64,000 bases of DNA from Hofstenia miamia (GCA_004352715.1 SCFE01000075.1:1907219-1971218); one strand, 5' to 3'. Shown: positions 23,611 to 36,873, counted from the first letter of the stretch. Numbers and translations are program-made. The notes: generated from the letters alone by a model not told the origin.

Positions 23611-23699
23611 GTATTTACAATTATTATATTATTAAGTTCACAAAAACGATAATAATAAATGTTTTATCTACTACCTTATTATTGGGTGAAGGAAATTGA

Positions 23700-25260
23700 C
23701 TGTGGAACATATTCTCAAATTTTCTGTGAAGATGTATTCGTGTTCTTAGTCTTTATAGAGTACATGGTTGACATTCTAGAATAACACTAGAAAGAGGATT
23801 ATTGCCATTATCAGCAGTATCTATAGGTAAAGCGTTGTTGCTGATCTTGGAAACATGCTGAATTGATGCATAATTTCCAATCACCTTAGCCATAACAGCT
23901 TTAGTCTGAAAGCAATCAATTTTTGTCTTAGGGTATTTCAGCAGCCACCCTATATGGAAAGGAATACCACAATATGTTTATTATTGTGCTTTGAATCTAC
24001 GCAGCAGTTAGGGGTCAGTATTAACATGACTCATCAAAAGGTAGCTTCTCATCAATTTGACATCAGGATTTAACTTCAATAGAGTAATTAGTTGTGATCC
24101 TCTATCAACATGTTGTCTAAAATTTTTCTCAACGCACTAATTCTCTCCATATTCCACCAAATGCTTTCTAGGAACAAAATCAGATTTCCTATATCTAATG
24201 AAATTACTACAATCTGCAAACTTAACCATGATGAGCGTTAGAGATTGATATCTGTAAGTCATCAAAGCTAAAATTAAAAAGAATGGGTCATTAATATTAA
24301 TTTTTGGAACTCCACATTTAGGAAAAATTTTTTTTGGATATTTGTCAATCAATTGTTGGGAAATGACTATATTCAAGCAGTAAATCCACGTACAAGTAAA
24401 TTATCCTACGATTCAAATGTATAATTTTCTGAGTTGACAAAAAAACACAGAATATTGATTCAATCAAAATCAAGCATATCAATGGGCCAGCAGATTTCAA
24501 AAATTTTCAGCAAAGCAGATTCAGTGTATCCTCTAGTTCTAAAAGCACACTATTTTTAGGCAGTCATCTTTTATAAGGCTGTTTCAAAAATGATTCATAG
24601 AGCAACTTATTCAAGCTTCTTTACGGATTTAGGTCGTAAGCATGAGGACCACTGGCATTTTTCGGCACTGAAAAATCATGAAAGGACTATATAAATTTAA
24701 GTAAATACATTTACTGATGTAAAATTCAATAAATAGTGAATATTCATAGAGAAACTGTTATCATTTTATGAGAAATTCCAACTCGGTAAGTAAACAAATC
24801 CAGACGACAATTTTTTAATTTTTAACAGTGAATAGTAGACCTGGTTTGGACTGATGCTCGAATTTCATCACAAGGGATTGTTTCGGGTTAAACATAACCA
24901 TCATTTGTTGAAATGCCAGCATAAAATTCATTAAAAGCATTCGTGACCAGTGAAATTTAAGGAATCGGGTCTGTTTTCTTATGATCAGCATTAATCATTT
25001 TCAACCACGATGCTGTACCCATTTAACACTTAGTATTCTTTAGGTTGTCTTGAATAAGGGTATTAAATTGTGACTGAATTTTAGCAGCTCTCCTAGTCTT
25101 TCCTGACTCTGTTGTAGTAAGTACTTTGTGATAAGGAGTTTCTTTATCAGTTTGATAATGTACACCCAAAATTTTTGGGAAAATCTCATTTTCCTCAAAT
25201 GCAGAAATAATCGTATAGATATACACGGAAGACATGGCGCATAAATATATCTGTAGCAGT
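23700..25260 (-). pseudogene. Degenerate non-LTR reverse transcriptase
   Basis: On the minus strand, in order and across several frames: a basic segment GKTRRAAKIQSQFNTLIQDN (about 25100); FNEFYAGIS (about 24930); KNASGPHAYDLNP (about 24650), resembling the K.a.GPDgi motif; then CGVPKININDPFFLILALM and LIMVKFADCSNFI (about 24320-24200). The last two correspond to the GVPQGs.LGPlLF and YADD blocks of RT; the catalytic YADD reads FADC here. The C-terminal stretch VIGNYASIQHVSKISN and SVILECQPCTL follows toward 23760. Many stops. Probably jockey/CR1-like, old and inactive. Confidence 0.62.
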
Positions 25261-25343
25261 GATGCAATGGTAAAATCTGTCAGAGGGACAGATTCCTTTC
25301 AAGTAGAATCTTCGGGGCCAAATATTGTTTGAGGTCGTTTGTT

Positions 25344-25849
25344 AATGTTGGATCGCAATACTCCACTCTCCAACAGGGTAGGATCCGGCCTGCGGGCCGC
25401 CACCATGTCATAAAACATCGCTCATCTAGACAAGGGTTGATTCATATTATGAATGTGATCTCTAATGAATTACATATATTTTAGCATTGCCATTTGATAT
25501 TTGTCCCGTTGATTTGCGTATTATAAATTATGAACCAATTAAGACAGAGTGTCATTACAAAAAATTTCTTATAAAGACAATATGAAGTTATAGCTTAATG
25601 TTGGATCGCAATACTCCACTCTCCGACTGGGTAGGATCCGGCCTGCGGGCCGCCACCATGTCATAAAACATCGCTCATCTAGACAAGGGTTGATTCATAT
25701 TATGAATGTGATCTCTAATGAATTACATAATTTTTGGCATTGTCATTTGATATTTGTCCCGTTGATTTGCGTATTATAAATTATGAACCAATTAAGACAG
25801 AGTGTCATTACAAAAAATTTCTTATAAAGACAATATGAAGTTATAGCTT
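25344..25849. repeat. Tandem duplication, 2 x 253 bases
   Basis: Copies 25344-25596 and 25597-25849 differ at only a handful of positions (for example CCAACAGGGT against CCGACTGGGT). Each has a GC-rich core, GGATCCGGCCTGCGGGCCGC, in an AT-rich unit. The copies are not identical, so this is a genuine repeat rather than an assembly error. Confidence 0.92.
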
Positions 25850-27157
25850 TTGAGTTGTGACATCATAATTTATATCTTTCAAGTCACCAGCCGCTGTAAT
25901 AATATGATTAAAATCGAATCGTGATTCTAAGTAAAATCTCAGTTAAAAATTACAAGTCTTCGTCAAGTAAAATTAACAAGCAAATGCTCGAATTTCATTT
26001 CGCTGCAAAAGATCAAAATATCTGGCAAATGCTTTATTTTGGATTTCAATGATATCATATGAACAGGCTTAAGAGTAATCATAAAATCTTTAGCTGATCT
26101 CATTCTCAATAAATAAATAGTGAGAGGCAATGCATAAAAGTTCAAAATACAATTTCTGCAAAAGAAGATAATTTTTTTCCAATCAAAGATGGGGTAATAA
26201 TGAGATTTATTACAAACAAGTTTATAAATCTTGAAAATGCAAATTGAGGTTTCTCTACCAGCTAAATTTTCTATTAACGCATACACAAATTTGAATGATT
26301 GCTTCAATTATATCAAAGCGAATCTTGCATTTATCAAAAATGCTTTGTTTTAGATTTGCATAGTTATATTTAATCTAATTGGATTTTAATTGTCACATTT
26401 TCGAGGAAAAATTTTCCAGCTTTAAAACGAATTTTTGAAGTTCATACAAGTTTTGCTTTTAATTTAATTTCAAATTAACGCAGAATATTTTTTTAAGTTT
26501 CAACCTGCAGGCAAATTGCTTACAATAAGAGAATTTAGCATATATTGGAAAATTTTACGGAATATAAAATTAAAGTAAACATTTGACTTGTAAAATATTC
26601 ATTAAAATATTCAAACGTGTACTTTTAACAGTTGCTTATTGTTTGGACTTGTTGTCAAGAGAATGAATTATTTATATGGTACTGAGAAATATAATTGCCA
26701 GTGCAGTTTTTAATGATAAGCAGCTTTCCAGATTTCTATCGTAAGATTGGAAAAATACACTGTTAATAAATTTCAGTTATTCGAACTTCATTGACATACT
26801 GCTAAAGTTTCTCAATATCTCGCGATATATGAATATTCTCTTGCTAACAAAATGGTATGAACACCTTAGTAGATAAAACAATGGATCAAATTAGCTCAAC
26901 CACAAAATTTTTTTAAAAGGCATTCAATAATATATGAATAATATTATTAAAAACTTGGTATTTATCCTATACAACATTCCGTAAATGTCGTTTGTTTAAT
27001 TATATGTTTAAAAATTGCTCTAGTTAATATAATTTTAGGACAACTGTAAACTTTAATAAAAACGTTTTTGCAGCCGACAAAACCTTAAATGTATTATTAA
27101 AGTGATTGTCTACATTTATCAATGTTGTCATTTAAGCATAAAAAATATAATAAATAG

Positions 27158-27318
27158 GTGATAATGCTGATGTGACACCTGAAGTAGCTGCCCAAATAGT
27201 TTCCATGCGTGTGCAGGAAGAGATGCCCCATAGCAGAGCTTGGCATCGTGTTTCAGCGACAAGATCTATCATGGGGGTGAAGAAGACAAATCAGAAAATT
27301 GGTGAAGATCTTATTCAG
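27158..27318 (+). CDS. NCX: NCX exon: loop segment before CBD1
   Basis: Acceptor AATAG and donor GTAAGT. It completes a glycine and then reads DNADVTPEVAAQIVSMRVQE followed by EMPHSRAWHRVSATRSIMG and VKKTNQKIGEDLIQ. SRAWHRVSATRSIMG matches SRAFYRIQATRLMTG of NCX, the conserved stretch before the first Calx-beta domain. Phase 0 at the end. Confidence 0.93.
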
Positions 27319-29196
27319 GTAAGTCTTTACAGTAAAAATATTTTCTCATATTTTGAAAATGAATAATTTTGAATGCATCAGTCAGACGTTGTGTGTACAT
27401 ACAGTTAACAAAGTATTAGTCATAGAATTATAGAATGGGTAGTATTAGAATTAAGTTTTACCAATGATTGGATTTTAGTTAAATAAATCGTTTTGTTAGT
27501 TGACTATTTCACACTTTTCAATGTTAGTAGCTATTTCGTAATTCGTTATTTTTGAGGTTTTAGCAACTACTATCGCATATTTACATGAAATTTCGCAGTA
27601 CATTGTATTGTTAGCAGCTGTTGTCTGAATTAGCAAGCGTCTTGGTAGTTTCTTGACTTGTTAATAATAGCAAGAAAAAATAAATGTGCAGCTTTTTTAT
27701 TTTTATTATTAAATAGATTTATTACCTTAATACAGATCTACAAATATTTTAAACAGTCAACAAAATCATCTATGGAATGATGAACTGCAAGATGTTTGGC
27801 ATGAATTGCATGTTTTTTGACAATGCTATAATCGTATGAATAAGTTTGCCAATCGAGTGATGCGGGTAAAATAGAAGTAAGCTGTCTCTGATTTCTTAAC
27901 ACGTATTACTTGAAAAAGATTAAAAATTTTAGTACGTAATCCTGGGTGGTTTGGGTAATATAAAGATATATAATCAAAAGCATTGAGATCCAAGCGGTTT
28001 GTTAGAAGTTTGCTAAATAAAGCAAATCATAAAATTGAAATAGTAGAGGAACTCTGGGAATAAGTTGAGGCTAAGAAGTCTAGTTTTTTTAGTTTCCAAT
28101 ATTTTGAATCAACTTAGTACATCGACGCTGTAAACGTTCTAATTTATCAACATCTTTTGAGGATGGAAACCAAATCTGAAATGCATACATAAAGGAATTC
28201 AGGATTAAAAATTGTAAAATATGTTTTTTGTGGTTTGAGGTATTAAAGGGTATTGATCCTCTTTAATCATATAAAAGAGTGATTAAATTTTTCAGACACA
28301 TGTAAAGTCCAGCATAAATCATGACACACCAAGATCTTTAAAATATGAAATAGGCCTAAATATTGAACCATTAATTTGAATAGACGACTCCGATGTAGGA
28401 TAAGAGATATACTCGCATTTTTTTATTAAATATCATTTTGTTATTTTGCCCAAACTACAAGAACAAAGTAATCATCCTCAATATTGCGTAAAGATGGAGA
28501 AACATTTTTAGGTAATCAGCGTATAAGACGGAATGTCATTTATAAATATTAGAAATAACACCACTGGTAACATGTAACAGACAGGATCGACAAGAATTTA
28601 CGCTAACATATTGAACTAGATTTGTCTAAAAATATTCCCACAAATACCGAAAGTGCGCAACTTATGTATTAGTAGTCCATGTGGGACTGAATCGAACGCT
28701 TTACGAAAATCAAGGACGTAAGAATCTTCATATAGCTTATATATATATATATATATATAATCTAAAAATAAACTGAATTTAAATGCTATAAGGCTAATGG
28801 GTTACTGCTCTACTGTGCAGTCTGTGAAACTTCCGTTAAGTATGGTTAACAAAGTATGGCTCTGTGAGACTATCTAGTCCCATGGGATTTGCTGATCCCA
28901 GTCCCATGGGACCGAAAAACCAGAAGGGAATTGATCTGGGATCACCGATTTCAGAATAGTACAAATAATTTTGGCTAATTTTGGTCAACATAGGAAATAT
29001 ATTGTTGAATCACTGGGACTATGAGATCTGAAAATTTTATGGGACTGAGATGAGACAAGACTGGGACTAAATAGGAATTAGACTAAAAAAATATTGGTCT
29101 GAAAGAACCCAAAGAACCCTAGAACAAAGTCATGTCTTACATTTATCGTGAAGGTTAAAATTCATCTTACGTTGAAGCATTGTATTGAATATATAT

Positions 29197-29235
<39 letters not shown>

Positions 29236-29787
29236 GAGAGGGAAACGGTAAGCGGAATACCTTTCCATTGTACAAATCTATTTTCAGGGACCTGTCCTTC
29301 TACGTTTGGCATCAATGAGTACATTTTATTCATGGAAAAGTTGCAAAATGTTCCCAAAAATACAAATGCCATTTTTGCTCTCATGCTCCCAAAAACTTCG
29401 GTGGAATTTTTGTTATTTTTTATCCTAAGTATAATAAAGTCACCAGAAATATGCTTTTTGAAGTTTTTGTAATTCATCAAGGTGATGTTGTCGTTTCAGC
29501 ACTGAATTGTAATATTATGCATGCGTATTTATTAATTGCAGATTGACGGTACCTACCTCTGTAAAAATATTGCCAATATGATTTTTCTAAGCTATATACA
29601 AATTAGAAGGTACTATGATTTCGGTTGTTTTTTCAAACCACGAAAAATCCCGGAATTTATATTCTAAACATCAGAAGATTGAATGTTTTGTTAAGCGAAC
29701 TCTAATTCATTGAAGACTTTATTAAATAGATTATCTACCAGAAAAAACAGAATAAAATTGAATGTGCATTAATAAAAGACATTTTAG
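27319..29787 (+). other. Exchanger intron, 2469 bases
   Basis: Contains the antisense RT relic at 27730-28735 and TA tracts at about 28739-28759 and 29200-29236. Confidence 0.85.
27730..28735 (-). pseudogene. Degenerate non-LTR reverse transcriptase, C-terminal half
   Basis: Minus strand from about 28730: LDFRKAFDSVPHGLLIHKL, then FLIFINDIP (about 28560), FKDLGVS (about 28350), and WLPSS/DVDKLERLQRR-like remnants (about 28150). It ends near DWQTYSYDYSIVKKH (about 27850). Order and spacing match the RT palm, from the DFsKAFDsvPH block through FINDL to the post-YADD ykDLGV motif and the C-terminal R..R...Y.FS.. tail of jockey/CR1-type elements. Frequent stops and frameshifts mark it as dead. 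Confidence 0.78.
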
Positions 29788-29969
29788 ACATTGGACAAGT
29801 TAAAGCACAGAAAAGAATCGTGCTCTTCACATAATGAAGAATTTTCTGAAAGTGATCGCTTAGCAGTCATTGAGTTTACGACTACTACATGTGCAATTTT
29901 TGAAAATGAACAACTGGCTCACTTGACTGTTAGACGATGTGGATGCATGTCCTCTCAAGTAGTAGTCAG
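29788..29969 (+). CDS. NCX: NCX exon: start of CBD1 (first Calx-beta domain)
   Basis: Acceptor ATTTTAG. It reads TLDKLKHRKESCSSHNEEFS, then RLAVIEFTTTTCAIFENEQL and AHLTVRRCGCMSS. This fits the opening strands of CBD1 (..isFe...Y.v.En.g...ltv.R.G). The acidic residue in IFENE sits near the family's first Ca2+ ligand (E385 in NCX1). Ends with AG carried to the next exon. Cysteine content is higher than usual for this strand region. Confidence 0.9.
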
Positions 29970-32492
29970 GTATATTCTTGTGTAGAACATCTTAAATGAT
30001 TTTCAATGTCATGTCAAGAATATATTCTTTTGATATATATATATATATTATCCTAAATGTTTGCTTCCAAAACTGTCAACAGTTTTTGAAGTGTACTTTA
30101 TATTGGATAATTTCTCAACATATTGCTTCATTTTATATTGAACTATACAATTAGATATCTATTTTCTTTTTTAACCATTGCAAAGGTCATTATTTCTATT
30201 ACTTGAAATCTGGAAATCTCATATTACTTTTTTGAAAAATAATATAATATATATATATATATATATATATAATTGAATGTTTTACAAATAATCAATTATA
30301 AATGAATTTAGAAAAAAAATTTACCACTATTTCTGGATATTTAAACAGTTGGCACTTTTAGAGATTTGATGTTTCTACACTTTTTAAAAATTTTTATTCC
30401 AAAAAGTTTCTCCACAATTAATTATGCAAGTGCAGTGGCAATAATATTTGTACTATTTGCTAATTGTACACCTAGTGGAACATTTTGAGTAACAATATCT
30501 TTGCCCACGTTAGAATTTTCATTGAATAGTTGTAGTTCTGTTTATATATCTCAAATATTGCATTAATTTACTCAATCGAAAATATAATTAACACTTTGTC
30601 TTAGTCTAAACAAAATCTAAAATTACTATTATTATGCATAAGAATGTTCGATCAGTTTTCAATTGAAAATTTCTTATTTAAATTCAGAATTTTAATTTTG
30701 TGGTTACGTGTTGGACTTTTCTACTCAGAGATGGACGTGGTACAAAAATTTAGACCTAAGAAAAGCTCGGCCAGCGAAACCCTCAACCTAGCCCATTTAA
30801 ATTATTGCTAATTCGGCACTAGTTTTTCGGATGCTATACGAAAGTAGTCTTTCTGAAAAATATAAAGTAAGATCTACATACTGAAATCGAAAAACTTAAA
30901 TTAAATTTTAGAAGAGAATGTGATACTAATGTACCATTTCAAACTGTATTTTTTTTACATTGATTAGAAATTGTTGCATTTAGGTTGATTTGGGTGTCAT
31001 GTCCCCTTTTTGCGATTTCAGGCCATTTTTTCAGTACTCCTGCTCAAACAGCGCCCACACCCTGCCCACGATGCTTGTTAATTTGATTATGCAGATTTTT
31101 CTTATTTTTTCATTAAATATTTCTTACTTATAATCGTATTTTAGAAATATTTATTAAATAATAGGAAGAGCAATTTAAAAAATTCTGAGAGCACAATATT
31201 TTTAAAAAAAATACCGAGATGAGCGAACTTACTCAAAATTTAAACGAGCCGAGCTTAGAAATTAGTCTGATCCATTTAAAACAGTGGCAAAGTATATTAA
31301 ATGTCATTGTTTACATTTTGAATATTTTTGTTTAATTACATGTAAAGCAAATCGACATTGAAAAAAAAGTACTTTAAAGTTTATTCCTATTGAGGTAATA
31401 ACATCAGTTATTTTCAATGATCATTCTTAACAATTAAAATCAAATTTAGATTGAACGTACACATTTCTCAGCAAAATAATAAGAGTATTTATAATAATTA
31501 AATATATCGTAACAAATCAGCACTCAATTAATTTTGTGCTTTTATCATCAGGGTGAGAAACATTGTTATTGATTAAACATTATCGAATGACGAGCCTTTG
31601 ATCTAAGATGAAAATAGGAATCTTCGAATGAATTATACATTTATATTGATTTATTGTGTCTCAGTCCAATTTATACCAGTTAGTAAAACATTTATGATTT
31701 TGCTGCATAAATCAAGCCTCCCGGTTTGTTTTTTGGCATCGATATATTCCTGATTGCCTGAAAATTTCTTTCTTTATTGTTGTCATTTTAAGTCATTTTT
31801 GCCTAATTATGATTTCGGTCTCTTCAAGATTGCATCCTTAGAGGAATTTCTACATGGGTTCTTTTAGGGGATTGCAATGAATCGACATATTAAACTTCGA
31901 AGTTTTATAATCATCAACTTTATAAGCGGAACAGATTTGAAAACCGCTTTTAGAAATGACAAATACTGGTATATTGGTAAATTCAGTAGATTTATAGATA
32001 TGTATTAAGCTGGGCTTAGAAGCAAGAAATTAAATTTGAGTTGAGTTCGGGGTGAGGAAAAGTCTCATTAATGTATAATAATTTTCAAATTCACAGAACA
32101 TTTCAAAGGAAGTCAAAGTTAAGTTAATAACAATGAGCTTTATTGGAATGCGACACTAATGAGATTAAAAGCGATTTCTACTCTTTCAAATATTACCCTG
32201 ACTTTATACTTTGTTAATAGTTTCTTTGCCTAATTTTAATTATATATGTTACTTTTGTTGAGTAGCAAGGTAACTAATTTATTTCGGTTATGAGACATAA
32301 TAAAAAAGGTTTTTCCATCACTGCCTCGGACATTTCACTGGCAAAACTGAAACATTTATATTTTCGAAATTTAGAATATATATTGAAAGAAATTTGCAAG
32401 AAATATAGTAGCCTTTGTATTCAACACATGTTTAGTTCGATTAATTAATTTTTGCTATCTCATTTCATTGAAGGCCACGAAAAGAAAATATA

Positions 32493-33823
32493 CAGTCTTG
32501 GCCAAAAGTTTGGAACATTTTTGAAAACACATATTTTTTGATAATTTGATAATTTTTTTATCTAAAAAATTTCCCCGAAAACTGAAAAATACATTAGTCA
32601 CTAAAAATTTGCAAGTACAATAACAATTTACAAAATAATAACAATTAGTTCACAAACTTTAGTACTTAGTGTGTCTTCCATGCACTGCTAGGCAAGCTTC
32701 AATTCTCCTTGGCATGGACCTAATAAGGATTTGGAGGTACTCAACAGTAATATTTTGGGTCCAGACTTGTTTCTCCTTTGTTTTAATGTCTTCCAGTGAT
32801 GTATACTGCATGGCTAAAATCTTAGTTTTGATATAGTCCAACAAATTCTCAATGGGATTCAGGTCTGGGGAATTCCCTGGCTAGGTTCCCACTACCTGAA
32901 TCCTTTCCTGAGCTAGCCACCTCTTTATGGCTGTTGCCTGGTGGCAGGGAGCTCCATGTCAATAGTATTTCAAACATACAACATTCATGAAAATAGGTAC
33001 CTTGTCTTCCAAAATTTGTTGGTAAACTAAAATTTATTGTAGTGTTAGGTGGCATAAACCACAAGCCACAGCGCATATTCATTGATATTCCGCCCCAAAT
33101 CATCAGCTTTGGGAGCTTTTTGACTGTCAGCAGAACATATTTTGGGTCATAACGCTTCCAGACTGGTCGCCTAACTTGCCTGATTGATTGCCTAAATTGT
33201 TCGATTGTAGTTTCGTGTGTAAACATAACTTCAGCCCACTGGGCTGAAAGCCCAGCCTTCTTGCAGAAGGCTAATCTGTCCTTGAGGTTTTTTGGACTTA
33301 ATCTTGGTTTTTTTGCGCAGGTTTATAGGCTCTAATCTTGAACTCTACTAGTAGTTCTGCTGCTTGGTTGGAGACCATCAAGGTTTATTCAGGAGCAATT
33401 CATTTGAGATTGACGATGAATACGTCTGACACAATAAGGTGTGGTAACTCGTGGGTGACCTGATCGCGTTTTAGAAGAGAAATCGCCTTTGACAGCGGTT
33501 CTTTGCAAAGTTTTCACAATACAGCTATGTGTTTCATTGTATCTAGAAGCAATAACTTTCACTTTTTAGCCTTCTTCTCTCAAAATAGCTATTTAAGCTG
33601 GTATTCCTCAAGATAATTCACGTGTTTTTCCATCTTGATTTATTCAAATTAACCACGCAAATAAGGGATATGAGTGAACATAACAAAAATTATATATTTT
33701 TGAGTAAACATAATCTTACTATTTATTTTAATGTACTATTTATAGTAGTACAAACGTTTATATGAAAAATACTACTAGAATATCAAAAAATATAAAAATG
33801 TTGCAAACTTTTGGCCATTACTG
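32493..33823 (-). mobile_element. Tc1-like transposon with both terminal repeats, inactive
   Basis: Starts CAGTCTTGGCCAAAAGTTTG and ends with the complement of CAGTAATGGCCAAAAGTTTG, about 30 bases per side with few mismatches. It is flanked by TA on both sides (32491-32492 and 33824-33825), the standard Tc1/mariner target duplication. The total of 1331 bases is normal for Tc1-like elements. The transposase remnant runs antisense to the exchanger. Similar ends suggest a fairly recent insertion. Confidence 0.93.
32659..33633 (-). pseudogene. Tc1-like transposase remnant
   Basis: The remnant begins near ATG 33633-33631 with a helix-turn-helix region (EKHVNYLEEYQL, then stops). It includes a basic segment and a DDE-domain part (ETTIEQFRQ, KYVLLTVKKLPKLMIWGGIS, GLWFMPPNTTIN at 33226-33050), and ends in MPRRIEACLAVHGRHTKY with its stop at 32661-32659. 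Frameshifts, stops and an internal loss between about 32990 and 32850 leave no usable reading frame. Confidence 0.9.
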
Positions 33824-36151
33824 TATACACAAGTTAATGTAGCTACTGCTGTTCTACTTGCATAACATCATTGTTACCTTGCACCTGAACCAACAAAAAA
33901 TGTTAATGTTTTGTATTCATTAAGGATTTTATTTATAGTGCAAATATCGAATGTAAACTCTATTCAATGGCGATTTAAAATGTACAAGAATAAGAAATAC
34001 CTTAGTTTATGTTTGAACAAGGGATGATTATCTTAACAAATTAAAATCTGTAATTTATAGAAAAGAAATTACAGAGCCCGTCGTCAAGTTAATCCCACAT
34101 CATAACAAAACAAGAAACTGATTCAGAACTGGTTCTGAAAAAATCTGAGTATTTCAAAATTATGTTTAAAGAAAACAATTTGTAAGTGCTAAATTTATGT
34201 ATTAATTCAACTACGCCGATAAGTGCTGGTTATGTAACCACTTCTTAAGTGATCAAATAATATTCTTAATGAGCTTGTTAAACTTAGTTGATTGCATAAT
34301 CAGAAGTAAGTTTTTAAATCCTTTTAAATACTAAGTCTTAAAGCCCTCATAATACTTGTCAAAAGCCTTAATTAAAAACACAGGTTGAACTTTAAGAGCT
34401 TTGGTACAAATTAGTTAAATATTTTTTATTATCACACTATGTTTTTAGAGATTATAGTTCTATAATTTTCATAAGTCTTGGTAACATTTCACGTTGAAGT
34501 TCCTCTCTTTTACTTCTAGGCCATACTTAAAAATTTCAATTGAATGAAATTTGTTGTTTTTTCTGTAATGAGAAAAGTCTTTTTTTAAGAATACAATTTA
34601 TTAATTATGGGTTAGACCAAATCCCGAGAATTATGACATTATACATTTAAAAATCTCATTTTATCAATAAAGTTTAGTATTGTAGAAATATTGACATTTA
34701 TTTGAATTTTAATGAAAAACACTAAAACTAAAATTTACTATCTGAATTTCAGATAAATATAAAAAAATAGATTAGGACAAGTTGCACTGTAGAATGTAAC
34801 AGTAATTGTAACCCATGGAACTGCTATCAACTTAATCTTTAAAATTCTTTCAAGTTCTTATAGGACTTTTTAAAATTGTCACTATAAGTCAGAAAATATG
34901 TTTGGTCCTCTAAAGTTTTGCATTAGGGTGTATGGTTTGGTAACTTTTTTCAAAGCCCAAAGTCAATTCTGTATTCCATTAATCCATTGCATTGTATTAG
35001 AATTGCTAAGCTTAAATTATCAAGCAAATTAGTATTTAATGACCAATCTTTCAGGATTTCATGCTATTTTGAGGGGAAAACCTCCAATGTTATGCTTTAA
35101 AAACTTACAAGAACTTGAGAGAAGAACTTGAAAAGTCTTTAAGTATTAAATTGGTTACAGTTCCATGGAAATAGACTCCAATAGTTTCTGTTAGGTCTGG
35201 ATGAAAACTTAGCATGAGGAAAATTTTTTGTGCCTCATATCCAAAACTATAACTTTGAAGTCCTTAACCATGAATCTGAAGGATAAATGAATAATTAATT
35301 AATTATTTAAACTACATTTAATAATTACGCTATGCCCATAAAATCAGTTTGTTTGAAATGTCTTGGATAGTGCGAAATCGTCTTAAAAAACGTTTTATCT
35401 AACTCAGTGGCACTTTCAGGTTGGATCCCAAACCATGCGAAAAAAATCACATTTAGAGAAATATATTTTTTGTTAGCTATCATAAATTTTGATACCGATC
35501 ATCGGTACTTCTAGTATCACTTAAATACGTACCGTAAACATTTAAGCAAGCCACTAAATGATAATTTGAAAACATACTGTATTACAAAGTAAAGTAGGTC
35601 CAGTAAATTTTCGGACCATAAATTTTATCTAAATTGTAGCAAAATTTGGTCAGAGAAATAACTTAATAAATTGTAAAACCCTTCATTAGTGTCATCCGTC
35701 TTTGATCTAACGAAATTACATTATAATTAATATTCAAAAGAGAAAGAATTATAATGAAGCAGTGTTTGAACAAATAATTCACACTGTGATTCGACATTTG
35801 AAGCTCCGAATGCTTTCGTATTAAAAATTTAAATTAATTCGAAGTATTTTAGAATTGAAAGACTTCTTATTCCCTTTCATTACTTCTTTATTAACTTTCT
35901 TAACATTTAATTATCATAACAAAGTGTTTATAAATAAAAGACGAATTTTAAATTTATGCTTATTTCGAAGGAAATGCAGACGATTAGGTAATATTAGAAA
36001 TATTTCCATCTTTTCATCATTATAATTGCTAAAGTACATTGCTTATACAAATTGAATTTTAATAAATATTCTTTGAAATATTCAGCTTTTATAAATATTA
36101 AAATGTGCATATAATTGTTCAGTTTTGGATTTGTATTCGCTATTAATACAA

Positions 36152-36873
36152 GGAATCAACACAAGTATGTTAATTACGGTTGCTAGAATTTTAAAGTAAG
36201 GAAATTCAAGTAGTGAAAATTTAAAGCGAGATAATTTGTTTTATCATGGTTAGGGTAAGAGCCATGCCAATAGTGGCATTTGTTTTGATGAACTTTGTCA
36301 AAAATTATTGCGTTTACTTTGGTCATTTCCTGGTTTTCTAGTGCTACATACCATTTAGTGCTACATACCATTTGAAAGCCCTAATCTTCATCTATATTAA
36401 TATGCAATAATATTGACCATAGGTAGTACATAGCCTGCTCACAACCCGCCCAAATTTGGTCAACCCTGATAAATCAGTGTCAGTTTCGAAAAATATTTTT
36501 TTGTTTTTAACGGGGAATCAACACAAGTATGTTAATTACGGTTGCTAGAATTTTAAAGTAAGGAAATTCAAGTAGTGAAAATTTAAAGCGAGATAATTTG
36601 TTTTATCATGGTTAGGGTAAGAGCCATGCCAATAGTGGCATTTGTTTTGATGAACTTTGTCAAAAATTATTGCGTTTACTTTGGTCATTTCCTGGTTTTC
36701 TAGTGCTACATACCATTTAGTGCTACATACCATTTGAAAGCCCTAATCTTCATCTATATTAATATGCAATAATATTGACCATAGGTAGTACATAGCCTGC
36801 TCACAACCCGCCCAAATTTGGTCAACCCTGATAAATCAGTGTCAGTTTCGAAAAATATTTTTTTGTTTTTAAC
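36152..36873. repeat. Tandem duplication, 2 x about 362 bases, apparently identical
   Basis: 36152-36513 is repeated from 36514 without a mismatch that I could find. Each unit also contains a short internal duplication (AGTGCTACATACCATTT twice in a row). Identity this high means either a very recent duplication or an assembly error. The same open frame occurs once per unit and is not a gene I recognise. Confidence 0.92.

Larger units (their letters stand above)
23611..27157 (+). other. Exchanger intron, 3547 bases
   Basis: Contains the antisense RT relic (23700-25260) and the 253-base tandem duplication (25344-25849). A 115-codon minus-strand open frame at 25963-26307 has no similarity I recognise and could be more retroelement debris. 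Confidence 0.8.

Noticed and set aside
25250-25315. Possible tRNA-derived SINE head
   Set aside because: No convincing A-box or B-box and no cloverleaf that I could build.
25383-25410. Kozak-like GCCGCCACCATG beside GGATCC, with TCTAGA downstream, suggesting vector contamination
   Set aside because: The same string occurs twice in slightly different 253-base units with normal AT-rich sequence around them; the open frame after the ATG is only two codons. It is a genomic repeat.
29196-29480. Overlapping open frames on both strands, one with a YI repeat tail
   Set aside because: The tail is a TA microsatellite and the rest matches no family; neither frame has splice or start context.
36183-36733. 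Two identical 62-codon minus-strand frames
   Set aside because: They are the same piece of a 362-base tandem duplication; no domain, and no sign of expression visible.
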